A stretch of DNA of 64,000 nt, taken from positions 64,709,447 through 64,773,446 of the forward strand of contig CM057477.1 in assembly GCA_030035585.1 (NCBI GenBank), read 5' to 3'. This DNA is from Dugong dugon (Eukaryota; Chordata; Mammalia; Sirenia; Dugongidae). This document shows positions 1 to 11,265 of this stretch, piece by piece. Each line of letters begins with the position of its first letter. Within the stretch, counting starts at the first letter, position 1. The position numbers and the translations under genes were made by a program. The notes beneath the pieces are model-generated. The model saw nothing but the letters and a program-made list of their open reading frames with translations. It did no database searches and was not told the DNA's origin.

Positions 1-119
1 TGGCCATTTTCTTATACATGCTTCCACAGTCATTCGAAAATAAGACCACTTCCTTCGCTGGTTAAGTATCTTGTACAAATTAACTGTACAATGAATGCTT
101 GTTGAAACGAACAGAAACT

Positions 120-282
120 TTACACCAGTGACATTATGCTACCTTTAGAGAAAAGGAAACAAGGCTACTGAGACAAGTAACATAAGGTTACAGTTCTAAC
201 AAAAACCTGTGAGAGGTACTGATCAAATTATAATTTTGATTGGTTTCTTTTATTTTTATTATTACTGCCTGCCCACAAAATC
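120..282. repeat. Direct duplication, copy 1 (3' UTR side)
   Basis: About 163 bp, close to 90 percent alike to 1739-1893 in the same orientation; shared words include AAAGGAAACAAGGCTACTGA and AACAAAAACCTGTGAGAGGT. The copies differ by a 4-base indel and scattered substitutions. They bracket the terminal exon. I do not recognise a transposon family. Confidence 0.85.
249..260 (-). promoter_or_regulatory. Candidate polyadenylation signals (distal, two overlapping-type hexamers)
   Basis: Two consecutive TTTATT hexamers (249-254 and 255-260) read as two AATAAA signals on the gene strand, about 1.2 kb after the stop. They sit inside the duplicated segment 120-282, whose intronic copy also carries TTTATT words. 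Either may define a long 3' UTR isoform. Confidence 0.35.
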
Positions 283-335
283 TGTAGTGTGGAGTCAATT
301 TCAAACCCTTATAAGAGTCCACTTCATTAGTTAAA

Positions 336-343
336 TATGTACA
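336..343 (-). promoter_or_regulatory. Candidate Pumilio response element
   Basis: TATGTACA on the plus strand gives TGTACATA on the transcript strand, a match to UGUANAUA. It counts only if the 3' UTR extends past the proximal polyadenylation site. Confidence 0.3.
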
Positions 344-669
344 TATAGATCAAAGCTGGGACACTGCAATTTTTAAAAAGCAAATCTGTCTTACATATTA
401 CAGGCTGGAGGCAGTTTAATGTAATCAAACATTTTTATGGGTGAAGAAGATGAAAACAGGCTTTTACATATTTAACAGCTATAATACACTTCATATCAAA
501 GACTATAGCTCTGAAAAATATGATTGGATTTTAAAGCTCAGATTAAATAGGAAAGTCCAAGTACAAATTTAAATACAATACTTAAAGATAGTTATATAAT
601 TTTAACTAGGAAAATCTGTTTCAAGGATACTGAGCTATATTTGAAGTACACCCTCAACTCTTACCACAT

Positions 670-677
670 TATTTACA
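670..677 (-). promoter_or_regulatory. Candidate Pumilio response element
   Basis: TATTTACA on the plus strand gives TGTAAATA on the transcript strand, an exact UGUANAUA match. It lies about 800 nt after the stop, beyond the proximal poly(A) signal. Confidence 0.3.
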
Positions 678-809
678 GCTATGCAAGAGTGACATAAGCA
701 GTAAAATATTTAAAGCATGAAATGTAATGTTGATGACAAATGTTTCAGAACATCAGGAATAAGATTAATGAAGAGCAAGTAAATCTAGAACAAGGAAAGG
801 GAAGGTGCA

Positions 810-815
810 TTTATT
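810..815 (-). promoter_or_regulatory. Candidate polyadenylation signal (proximal)
   Basis: TTTATT on the plus strand is AATAAA on the gene strand, about 660 nt after the stop codon. The sequence just downstream in the gene direction is T-rich (CCTTCCCTTTCCTTGTTC), as expected of a downstream element. No transcript evidence is available. Confidence 0.4.
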
Positions 816-1471
816 TAAAATTAAAAGTAGACAGTCTCTGAAAAAAAAAAAAAAAAAAGACAATCCAAATACATCCAATATACACTGTAATGATGCACAT
901 TTATGTAGGGAAAAAAAAAAAAAACCCATTAAGTACTTCTTAAAAAGTTTCAAAAGGAAAAAAAGCATTTTGACTCCCTCCCTGCTGCTGGACATGGCCC
1001 ACAGCATGCCCTGCTAGACCAGCATTCCATGTTCTGTGCCACATAGTGCGGCACACAGCGTGCAGCTGCTGTGATGAACATGGTGAGTCTGAGTAACTTC
1101 GTAGTTTCTGTGTGGACGATCCAGAACATCAATCAGTGGCTCCATTTCATAAAAAATACTCGTAGGCTAGAACAACAGTGACAACCATTTTCCAAAATCT
1201 TCTTTTTTAACAAGAGATGCAGAACAAACAACTAAATCTAGATACTTTCACATTATTTTGTACGAGTATCAAGTACTTGTAACAATTAATGTAAAATCTT
1301 GCTAGCCAAAACTAGTGTCTTTAAACAAAGTTCTTCTCCACTCTTTTAGCATGGCTGATAAATCTCTTCTGCCTTTGTCACTAAGGATGCTTATCAAACC
1401 AAAGAACTTTGAAACAGAATACACACTGTGGAAGGAAGATAGTACCAAAAATGTCATACTAAGTTTCAGTC

Positions 1472-1645
1472 TTAAGACACACACACTTCCTGTTGGATAC
1501 TGGACTGTGAAAGTTTATTATTATCTTCAGTCTTTTCATGTCCTGGGGCATGGCAAGTAGTCTTCCGTTTAAATAGTCTCAGACTCAATCGTAATAATTC
1601 ATTGTCTACCACTGGAGCATTTGTGTAAGCTTGTTTCACAGTGCC
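1472..1645 (-). CDS. ZC3H13: ZC3H13 terminal coding exon
   Basis: Acceptor GTTTTCTCCAAATAG|GGCACTG opens the last exon in phase 0. It encodes window residues 1279-1335, including NELLRLSLRLFKRKTTCHAP and GHEKTEDNNKLSQSSIQQEV, and ends CVS before TAA at 1472-1474. The C-terminal tail is polar and Ser/Gln-rich. The exon continues into the 3' UTR below 1472. The stop position agrees with the known ZC3H13 C-terminus ending in Cys-Val-Ser. Confidence 0.97.
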   Translation of the reverse strand, partial: GTVKQAYTNAPVVDNELLRLSLRLFKRKTTCHAPGHEKTEDNNKLSQSSIQQEVCVS

Positions 1646-1738
1646 CTATTTGGAGAAAACAAAAACAAACAGAAGACGTACATTTATTAGTCCATGGTGG
1701 GAAAGACAGGCAGGTTAATCTCTAACAAAAATATAATG

Positions 1739-1893
1739 TTACACCAGTGACATTACACTACCTTTAGCAAAAGGAAACAAGGCTACTGAGACAACATAAG
1801 ACTACAGTTTTAACAAAAACCTGTGAGAGGTACTAATCAAATCCTAATTTTGATTAGTTTCCTTTATTTTTATTATTGTTGCCGTCCACAAAT
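1739..1893. repeat. Direct duplication, copy 2 (last intron)
   Basis: Partner of 120-282, about 94 bases upstream (in gene direction) of the last exon's acceptor at 1645. Similarity ends abruptly on both sides. Confidence 0.85.
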
Positions 1894-2619
1894 TCATAAA
1901 GTTAGAATACTTAATTCTGGATGGATATTAGCTTCACTGGGTTTAAAACCAAAATTAGGAAGTGTTGTCAGAAGAAACCTTTCGAGAGCACCTATTCTAA
2001 CCTCTTCCATGAAATAGGAATCCTCTACAATCCCTGAACCCCCAGTTTTCACTTCATCATTTTTAATGACAACAAACAAACACACTGCACATTCTATTGC
2101 TGAATGGTACTATTTCTTCCCTGTGTTGAAATATAAACTCTTCTCTCTGGAGCTACACTCTAATTCAGTCTTATCTTTTACATGACAATCTTCCAATTCC
2201 ATGAACTCCTTCCTCATAATTTTTTCTTCTGTAAGTTAAACATTCTACACTCCTTACCAGTCTGTTAATATCCCAAAAATACAGACTCTAGAAGCGAACA
2301 AATACTCTAGAAGACAGCTAATCAATGCGGTATACTGAGGAATTACTACCTTCTTTGCATTAAAAACTGCTTATTATTGTAGCTTAAAGCTACACTAGCG
2401 TATTGGGGGCAGTTATTGTCATAAAATTTTGTTAAATGTTTTCCAGCAATGTGCATAATGCAATAAGGGTAATATATTAATACGCCAATAGTCTATTTGT
2501 CTTATTTTCCAGGATCCTCAAAAATAAATGATCCTTGATCAAATCTGCATTCTTTATAAAAAATATTCTACTTTATAAATTGTGATAGAATAAAATTGAC
2601 TTTTTTTAATGTACCAGTT

Positions 2620-5200
2620 TTAACCCATGAATAGATTCAAGTAACCACCACCACAATCAGGATAGTTTCATCACCCGGCCCCCGACCCTGAAAAAAAAAC
2701 TGCTGCCCCTTTGCATTTACACCCTCTCCTGAACCCTAACTCACGGCAACCGGTGACACATTCTCTGTCGCTAGTTTTGCCTTTTCCAAAATGTCTTATT
2801 AATGGAATTGTAAGTATATACAATCTTTTGAGATGAGCTTCTTTCACTCAGCATAATGCCTTTGGGGCTCATCCACATTTTTCAGTGTACAGATCTGTTA
2901 CTTTTATTAATAATCTATTGTATGGATGTGGCACAGTCTGAATATCTATCAACCTGATGAAAAACAATGAGACTGTTTCCAGTTTTTGGAGATTATGAAC
3001 AGAGCTGCTATAAGCATTTGTGTATAAGCTGTCATATGAATGTCACTTTCCTAAGGTAAATACCTAGGGATGGAACTGCTGGGTCGTAAAGTGTACACTT
3101 AACATTATAAGAAATGACCAAAGTGTTTTTCAAAGTGACTCTACCACTTTGCATTCTCACCAGTAACATACGAGAGTTCCAGTTGCTCTGTATCCTCACC
3201 AACACGATGTCAGTTCTTTCTGTTGTTTGTGTCTTCGCTATTGTAATAGGTAGGTAAAAATATCCCATTGTGGTTTTAATTTGCATTTCCCTAATGGCTA
3301 ATCATGTTAAACATCTTTTCACATATTTATTAACCGTCCATATGTCTCTTGGTGAAATGTCTCTTCAAGACTTTCACCCGTTTTTTAAAAATTGAGTTGC
3401 TTGTTTTCTTTTTGTACGTTTTGAGAGTTCATCACTTCATCCCAAGTGATGAAGCTAAATTACCTCAAAATAAAAACTTTAACTTAAAAAACAAACCAAA
3501 CTGCTCAAAATTTCACCCCCCTGCCAAGAGTCAAATTTCTATGAGTCTATTTCTGGACACTACTCTGTCCATTGTTTTAAGTATCTACTCCTTCACCAAT
3601 ACCACACTATCTTGAAACTGTAGCCTTACAGTAAGTCTTGAAATCGAACAGTCGAGTCCTCCAACTTCATTCTTCTTTTGTAAAAACTGTTTTTCCTATT
3701 CTAGTTCCTTTGACTTTCCAGGTAAATTTTGGAATTAAGTTGTCTGTATCTACATAAATTACTGCTGGGATTTTATTAGAGCTGCATTGTATCTGTAGAT
3801 CAATATGGGGAGAATTATAGTCTTAACTGCACTGGGTCTTCAATCCATGAACACAGTATGTCTCTCATTTTATTTAGGTCTTTTTTCCATCAAAATTTTG
3901 TAGTTTTCAGCATATAGATCTTGCATGTTTTGTTAGATTTATACTTAAGTGTCCTCATAATTTTAGAGCTATTGTAAAAGCTATTTCATAATTGTTTTAT
4001 AAATTGAGGTTCTCAGGTTTCATTGCTAGTATACAGAAATGCAAGTGATCTTTGTATGTTAACCCTGTGACATTGCTAAACTCACTTATTAGTTCCAGGA
4101 GTTTTGGTGTAAGTTTTTTGTCAACTCCTTGAAATTTTTACACAATCATGTTGTCTGCAAATAAAGACAGTTTTACTTCTTTCTTTCCAATCTTCCAGTA
4201 TGATGCTGAATAGGGGTAGTGAGCATGGACATCCTTGCCTTGTTCCTGATCTCAGGAGGAAAGTATTCAAACTTTCACCATTACGTACAATGTCAGCTGT
4301 AGGGAGTTTATTTATTATTATAAATAATTCCAGTTTGAGAACTATTACTATTATTACTATGAAGGAATGTTGTATTGCATCTACTGATATGATTATGTGT
4401 TTTTTCTTCTTCAGTCTCTTAATATGGCAGATTACATTGATTTTCAAATACTGAACTAGCCTTTCATTCTCAGGATAAACTGCACTTCATTGTGCTGTAT
4501 TATTCTTTTTACACATTGCTGGATTTGGTTTCCTGATATTTTGTTGAGGATTTATGCAGCCATGTTCAGGAGAATTGGTCTGCAGTTTTCTTTTCTTGTG
4601 ATGTCTTTGCCTGGTTTAGGTATCAGAATAATGCTAGTCTCATAAAATTAGGTGGGAAGTATTCCCCCCTCTTAGATTTTCTGGAAGAAATTGTGTAGAA
4701 CTGTTGCCATTTCTTATTTAAATGTTTGGTAGATTTTGCCAGTGAAACTACTTGGGACTGGAAATTTCTTTCCCAGGTTTTAAACTACAAATTCAATTTT
4801 TTAAAAATAGATTATAAGTTTATTCAGTTTTATCTATTATTTCTTGAGTAAGTTTTGGTAGTTCGGGGCTTTACAGAAATTGATTGATTTCATCTAGACT
4901 CTTATTTATATGAGTAAAATTGTTCATAGTATTTCTTCATTATCTTTTGAGGGTCTGTGGTATCTGTAGTGATCTGATATCCTCTTTTATTCCAATATTA
5001 GTAACTTGTGTTTTATTTTTTCGTTTCTCAGTCTAGATAATAGAGTATCAATTTTATTCATCTTTTTAAAGAGCCAACTTTTGGTTTCACTGACTTCCTC
5101 TAATATTTTTCTACTTTCAATTTCACTGATTTCTGCTACTATTTCCTTCCGTTTGTTAAGGTTTCTGTACATTCTTTCAATGTGATAATACTAAAATGAG
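2620..5200 (-). mobile_element. Ancient L1 LINE, antisense to the window (ORF2 part and 3' end)
   Basis: Read on the minus strand this is a 5'-truncated L1. The 3' end, near 2620-3280, has the usual text about isolated targets such as TTTTCAAAGTGACTCTACCA on the plus strand. Broken ORF2 fragments follow: a reverse-transcriptase remnant near 4190-4290 with TRQGCP followed by LPLFSIILE, and a segment near 5000-5170 similar to the ORF2 linker (KRKEIVAEISEIES, KSWLFKKMNKID). Many stops show it is long dead. Confidence 0.8.
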
Positions 5201-5261
5201 ATTTAAACTCATTCAAAGCAGCTAAGTAGTCTCTTAATAACCTTCACTTACCCTGCTTTAT

Positions 5262-5411
5262 GGAGCCCTGGTGGCGCAGTGGTTAAGCACTTGGCTGCTA
5301 ACCAAAAGACTGGCAGTTCAAACTTACCAGCCACTCCTTGGAAACCCTATGGGGCAGTTCTACTCTGTCCTATCCGGTTGCTTGATTCAAAATCGACTCA
5401 ACAGCAAAGGA
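5262..5411 (+). mobile_element. AfroSINE
   Basis: Starts GGAGCCCTGGTGGCGCAGTG with a tRNA-type A box. It continues TTGGCTGCTAACCAAAAG and a degraded B box (GGCAGTTCAAAC), and ends near AAAATCGACTCAACAGC. Confidence 0.9.
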
Positions 5412-6053
5412 TTTTATCTTGCTCTATATGTACTGCATTTTTACGAAAATAATGCGCGCTTCCTACATTTGTTTGCCAACCACTCTCTCTGTGAGGTTTC
5501 CTAAGCGTGCTATGCTGATTTTTTTTTACAGCCACATGTAAAAAAAACTGGCATTAATAGGACTTAAGAAAATACCTTGTAGGGGGAAGGAGCCGTTGTC
5601 AAACGTAGAAGGTGCAAGTTAGCTGCACAGAAATAAGGTACTATAATTTATATACTTTAAAAATCATTCTCCGAAAGAGAGATGATGTCAATATAGAGGT
5701 TCAGTGGTTTTCTACTTTCTTTCTGTCATCTGATAAGAGTCTGCCACTTATTCCAATGAATGGTCCTCTTCTTTATTTTTCTTTTATAGTCATACATAAT
5801 TTAGAGGGCTTTTGGTTTCTTTTTCTTAGCATTTCTCATGAGGCTTTCTAGCATCTGAAATTAATTTTCTTTAGTTGTGTCCTTTCAGTTTTTGTGTTAT
5901 TTTTAACACTGAGTAATCAGAACTCACAATCTTTTCTTTAAATGGTTCATCTATTAAAATATTTATAATATACATTATAAACTTTTTATAATGTGCCAGG
6001 TGCTGTTAGTGGTCTATGCTCTGTGCTGAATGAAGGATTACACAGTTCTGAAC

Positions 6054-6160
6054 AATAGTTCTCAATGGGAAATCTGCTGGGATGTTTTGGCTGTCACAAT
6101 TTTTGAGGGGGCACTATGGCATATTGAAGGCAGAAACCACAGAATATTATAATGTTTTAT
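6054..6160 (+). mobile_element. Possible MER20-like hAT fragment
   Basis: GTTCTCAATGGG, GATGTTTTGGCTGTCACAAT and GAGGGGGCACTATGGCAT follow the order of the MER20 consensus as I recall it. The copy is diverged and incomplete. Confidence 0.35.
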
Positions 6161-6463
6161 GGGAAGAAAAAAAAAAAAAAACAACAGGATTCTGATAAGA
6201 TTGCAAATAATACAATCTTTCTCAACTAGGGTTCCTTACCTGAACCACAGAACTCAAAAAAACGATCTGAGTGACTATTTTTCAATTCAATACCAAGGAT
6301 GGTAGTAACTAGTACCATTCTAAACTCATAAGAGAAGTTAATTCATTACCTACAATGGCTGCTTAGGGCATTAGGATTTATTTCTCTGAGAGAAACTTCC
6401 AGTTGAGAAAGGTTGAAGGAGATATGGGCAATAGAATAAAGAGAAGTACATACTGATATGGAA

Positions 6464-6674
6464 GGAGCCCTGGTGGCGCAAATGGTTAAATGCTCAGATG
6501 CTAACTGAAAGGTCGGCAGTTTGTATACATCCAGAGGCTCCGTGGAATAAAAGATCTGGTGACCTGCTGCCATAAAGATTACAGCCTAGGAAACTCTATG
6601 GGGCAGTTCTACTCTGTTGTAGAGCATTGCTATGAGTCGGAATCAACTCAGTGGCACACAACAAGAATAACAGC
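6464..6674 (+). mobile_element. AfroSINE, long subfamily
   Basis: Has GGAGCCCTGGTGGCGCAAAT, GAAAGGTCGGCAGTT, the extra central block CATAAAGATTACAGCC, and the tail ATGAGTCGGAATCAACTC ending in ACAACAAGAATAAC. Confidence 0.9.
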
Positions 6675-7716
6675 ATATACTGAAATAGGAATGCAAAGGA
6701 GAAAATGATTGTAGCAACTCTGTCAGAAGTAATTTCGAGCCAGGCTTCTGTGCAAGAAAAATTTGGTGATTATACAGTGTAAGATATGATTTTTTTAAAA
6801 GTCTCCTATTCCTTCTATCAGTTATCATTTTATTCTTTGGAGATTAGTTCATCCATTTCTTTTGCAGAAATTTAATTTTCTTAATGAATATCTTTTTCTT
6901 CAACAATGTTATAAATGCAAAAATACTTCCAGGTTTTCCAAATTAAAAAAGCTAATAAAAATGAAAACATTATCAAGTTGTCAAATAAAGATGCCATAGG
7001 CACACATATTAAAACGAAGTAAAAAAGAAACAATTTTTAATTATTTTAAAGTAATATTCAAAGAGCGATAAATATGTGTAATTTATTCAGTCAATGTTTC
7101 TCTCACTTTTTAGGACCTACTCTCTTCTGTCACACTACCCATTCCTACTCCCCTATCCCCAAATAAAAATCTCAGTTACTTCACTTTAAAAAGCCTACGA
7201 TGTTTTCAACTTCTCATTATCATATCTTTCAATTCTAGATGCATTTCTGTTTCTCTTACTTTACTCTTTACTCTTCTCAAGTAAATGTTTACATTACTAC
7301 TTATTTACCTCTCCTCCAACTTCACATCTCAGAAACACTACTCCTATAAATATCCTCCCCACTCTGTCTGGCAAATTTCTTCTTGATCTTCAATTTAAAT
7401 AAATTTACAATACGTTTTCTTACCTAAACAAGTTTTCACAAGTATTTCAAAGACACAGGTATTTCAAATTGTAAACATCAAGTTTTGAATAACCAATAAT
7501 TATCCAAAACAAATATTCATTAATACTATTGAAGTAAAATGACAAGTGTAATAAAAATCTTAAGACTTCTTCCTTTTATATATATAAAAACTAAGAAACC
7601 AAACTCATAAAAACAGAAATAAAATCTTAGTCTCACTTTAAAGCAATCAAATGAAAAATAAACCATTCATACTACTGAACAAATATTTTACATTTCTTCC
7701 AAGGAAATAACAGTAC

Positions 7717-7880
7717 CTTTTCATTTTTAACAAGTTGCTTACGAATTGCAGAATCCCGTCTGAAGCACAATGCTTTACAACACGGTCCAAGGTTACTAAG
7801 AAGACTTGCTCTTTCTTCTTTTCGTAGTAATGCAGCCATATTGAGAGCCCCCAATTCATGTTCAAAAAGACTGTCTGTAT
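7717..7880 (-). CDS. ZC3H13: ZC3H13 exon J (conserved C-terminal domain, second part)
   Basis: 164 bp. The acceptor is ATTTTTATTGAAAG|ATACAG and the donor GAAAAG|GTACTG. It encodes window residues 1225-1278: TDSLFEHELGALNMAALLRK, EERASLLSNLGPCCKALCFR, RDSAIRKQLVKNEK. It looks alpha-helical with a Cys-Cys pair and is continuous with the folded C-terminus. It ends exactly on a codon boundary (phase 0), unlike the preceding exons. Confidence 0.97.
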
Positions 7881-8101
7881 CTTTCAATAAAAATGAATAT
7901 GAAATAAGTTTTCCTAAGATAGGAAAGCATTACCAACTGCTTAGCTGAATATTCTACAAAGTCTATACTTTATTAAAGTTGGCAATATCAGAAGGTAACA
8001 AATTACCTGCAAAGGACCTTTGACATATAGTTATGCTGTTAGTATTAAATGAAATAAATGTTCTGACAGGCACTTTAAATCTGTCAAAAATAGAAGACTT
8101 G

Positions 8102-10186
8102 GCCCAAAACTATAAAGTTCATTGAAGAAAAAATAGGAACAATGCTACAGACCCTAATACACGGCATTAACAGGATATAAACCATAACCATCAACACACA
8201 AACCCCAGAAGATAAGCTAGATAACTGGTATCTTCTAAAAATCAAACTCCTATGCTCTTAAAAGACTTCACCAAAAGAGTAAAAAGAGAACCTACAGACT
8301 GGGAAAAAAGTTTTGGACAGTACAAGTCAGACAAAGGTCTAATCTGCATAATTTACAAGAAAATCCAACACCTCTACAACAAAAAGACAAATAACCCTAT
8401 TAAAAAATGGGCAAAGGAAATGAACAGACACTTCACCAAAGAAGACATTCAAGCAGCCAACAGATACATGAGAAATGCTCGTGATCACTAGCCATCAGAG
8501 AAACGCAAATTAAAACCACAATGAGATGCCATCTCACCGCGGCATTATTGCACGAATCAAAAACACTGGAAATAACAAATGTTGGAGGGGCTGCGGGGAG
8601 ATCGGAACTCTTATGCACTGCTGGTGGGAACGCAAAATGATACAACCATTTTGGAAAATGATATGGCGCTTCCTTAGAAAGATAGAAATAGAAATACCAT
8701 AGGATCCAGCAATCCCACTCCTAGGAATATATCCTAGAGAAATAAGAGTTGTCACTCGAACAGACATATGCACACGTATGTTCACGGCAGCATTGTTCAC
8801 AATAGCAAAACGATGGAAACAACCTAGATGCCCATCAGCAGATGAATGAATAAACAAACTATGGTACATACACACAATGGAGTACTATGCAACGAGAAAG
8901 AACAACAATGAATCTGTGAAGCATCTCATAACATGGATGAAACTGGAAGACATTATGCTGAGTGAAATAAGTCAATCACAAAAGGACAAATATTGTATGA
9001 GACCTCTATTGTAATACCCATGAAAAAGTTTACACACAAAAAGTAACAATCTTTGTTGGTTACCAGGGATGGGAGGGGTGGGGGGAAATACTAAATAGGC
9101 AATAGATAAGTGGTATCTTCAGTGAAGGTTAAGACAAGCACACAATACTGGGGAAACCAGCACAACTTGTACAAGGAAAGGTCATGGAAGCTCCACAGAC
9201 ACATCCAAACTCCCTGAGAGACTGAATTGCTGGGCAGAAGGCTGTGGGGACCATGGTCTCAGGGAACATCTAGCTCAATTGTCATAACACAGTTTCTACA
9301 TTCTACCTTGGTGAGTAGTGTCTGGGGTCTTAAAAGCCTGTGAGCAGCTTCTAAGATACTCCACTGGTCTCATCCCTCCGGGAGCAAGGGAGAATGAAGA
9401 GAACAGGATACAAGGAAAAGATTAGCCCAAAGGAGTAATGGACCACAGCTACCAAGACCTCCACCAGACTGAGTCCAGTACAGCCAGATGGTGCCCGGCT
9501 ACCACCACTGACTGCTCTGACTGGGATCACAACAGAGGGTTTTGGACAGAGCTAGAGAAGGATGTAGAACAAAATTCTAACACACACATAAAAGACCAGT
9601 TTTACTGGCCTAAAAGAGACTGGAGAAACCCCGAGAGTATGGCCCCCAGACACCCTTTTAGCTCAGTCGTGAACTCACTTCCGAGGTTCACCGTTCAGCC
9701 GGGTAGTGGATAGCCCGATAAAACAAAATGGGACTAATGAGGCACAGCAGTCCATGGACAAGGGCTAGAAGGCAGAAGAGTTCAGGAAAACTGGTGATAG
9801 GGAACCTAAGGTTGAGTAAGGACAGTGTTGATGTGTTGTGAGGTTGTTAACCATTGCCATAGGGCAACATGTGTACTATCTGTTTAATGAGAAACTATTT
9901 TGTTCTGTAAACCTTCATCTAAAGTGAGAATAGCAGCACAATGAGAAGAGTGTAGTCAATGTCACTGAACTGTGCATGTAGAAATTTTTGAAATGGTGTA
10001 TCTTTGGCTATGTATATTTTCACCAAAAAAAAAAAAAAGGTCAACAAGGGAGAGGGTTGACATGTCATGGGGTTGTTAACCAATGTCATAAAACAATATG
10101 TGTACTACTGTTTAATGAGAAACTATTTGTTCTGTAAACCTTCACCTGAAGTACAATAAAAAATATACATATATTTTTAAAAAAAA
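8102..10186 (+). mobile_element. 5'-truncated L1 LINE (ORF2 end plus full 3' UTR)
   Basis: The ORF2 C-terminus is readable ([39 protein letters not shown]). It is followed by a long 3' UTR with a G-rich patch (GGGATGGGAGGGGTGGGGGG near 9068) and two consecutive tail modules, one ending in A-rich sequence at about 10024-10038 and one at 10146-10186. The 8-bp word AAGACTTG flanks it at 8094-8101 and 10187-10194, a likely target-site duplication. It looks younger than the other L1s, but ORF2 is still broken. Confidence 0.9.
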
Positions 10187-11050
10187 AAGACTTGAGAGAA
10201 TTAGACATCAATTACTGACTATGAGAAGAAGAAAAGTTCAAGTTAAGAATCAGTGATATAAAATTCAGTATACTGCTTACTATCAACTACTTCTTAAAGT
10301 TCTAGATTTCAGGACTTTTTCTAAAGCAAGAATCAAACGTAATAATATTCAAAACTGTGACCACTAAAGAATTCAGTTAAGTCAGAAATGTGATTATGTG
10401 TTCATCAGACAATCTGCACATTTTCTCCCAGCTTTGGTCACTATAAAATCTGGGACAATGTATGGAATTAAACTCACTTAGACTTAAGTTACAACATGCA
10501 ACGTAGAGAGCAAACACTTAAACTTTATACAAATTAAGAATAATTAAGGTATTTTATAAAAATAAAGATACTTGGTTAAAAATAAACAAAATGGAAGTGG
10601 AAACAGAATAGATTCAGCCAGTAATCCACATAAATAACAGAAAAGAGTAGTGACTTCAAAGCATTCTAAGAGTCAGCAAAGAGTATCAAAGGTACCAGGC
10701 ACTGCCTCTATTCAAACATGTTCAAACAGGTCCTGTTAAAGCCCACAAAGGAAAGCAGTAAAAAACACTCAGGCAAAAACAAAGCAGACACATCTGACTG
10801 AGAATGAACAGAATTGTATTACATACTTCATTTCAACTTTCTGAACTGCAAAGCATAACTAGTGAGATTAGATAATTAACAAGAAACTAATCTCATGTCA
10901 TATACCTAGTCAACAGGTATATAATGTAAGAAAAGTGTATGTATATAATAAAAAAAAACTTAAAATCTTGCAGTTATCAAGTTGATGTAAAAGTATGATA
11001 CTTTTTTGCTATAAATTACTTTGTATACTCAGTAGCTATGAGACATGAAA

Positions 11051-11151
11051 GGAGCCCTGGTGGCACAATGGTTTAAGACTAAACACATACTTAAACACAA
11101 GGGTCGCTATGAGTCGGAATCGACTAGATGGCAGAATGGGTTTGGTTTTTT
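11051..11151 (+). mobile_element. AfroSINE, internally deleted
   Basis: GGAGCCCTGGTGGCACAATG begins the copy, then most of the body is missing. The tail GGGTCGCTATGAGTCGGAAT, CGACTAGATGGCAGAATGGG is intact. Confidence 0.85.
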
Positions 11152-11265
11152 AGATTTTAAATACAAGTAAAGCAAACACACCAAAATATCTAAAAAGTTT
11201 AGCTCAGAAGAACTTAACCATATCGCAATCAGAAAACCTAGAAAAAGCAATATACCTAACCACCA

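Larger units (their letters stand above)
1..1471 (-). other. ZC3H13: ZC3H13 3' UTR and possible downstream flank
   Basis: This follows the TAA stop without a splice donor I would trust. On the minus strand it is U-rich, with long T runs opposite the A runs at 841-858 and 910-924. It contains candidate AATAAA signals, so the true 3' end probably lies near 790 or near 225-245; which is used cannot be told here. The part from 120 to 282 is duplicated upstream of the last exon. No convincing open frame is present; the short frames are chance. Confidence 0.75.
1646..7716 (-). other. ZC3H13: Last intron of ZC3H13
   Basis: 6,071-bp GT-AG intron. It holds the duplicated block at 1739-1893, an old antisense L1 (about 2620-5200), two AfroSINEs (5262, 6464) and a possible MER20-like fragment near 6060. 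The remainder (5420-6040, 6690-7700) is AT-rich with nothing else recognised. Confidence 0.9.

Noticed and set aside
5262-5345. tRNA gene at the start of a SINE
   Set aside because: A and B boxes are present but the sequence cannot fold into a full cloverleaf and is followed by the AfroSINE body; it is a tRNA-derived SINE head.
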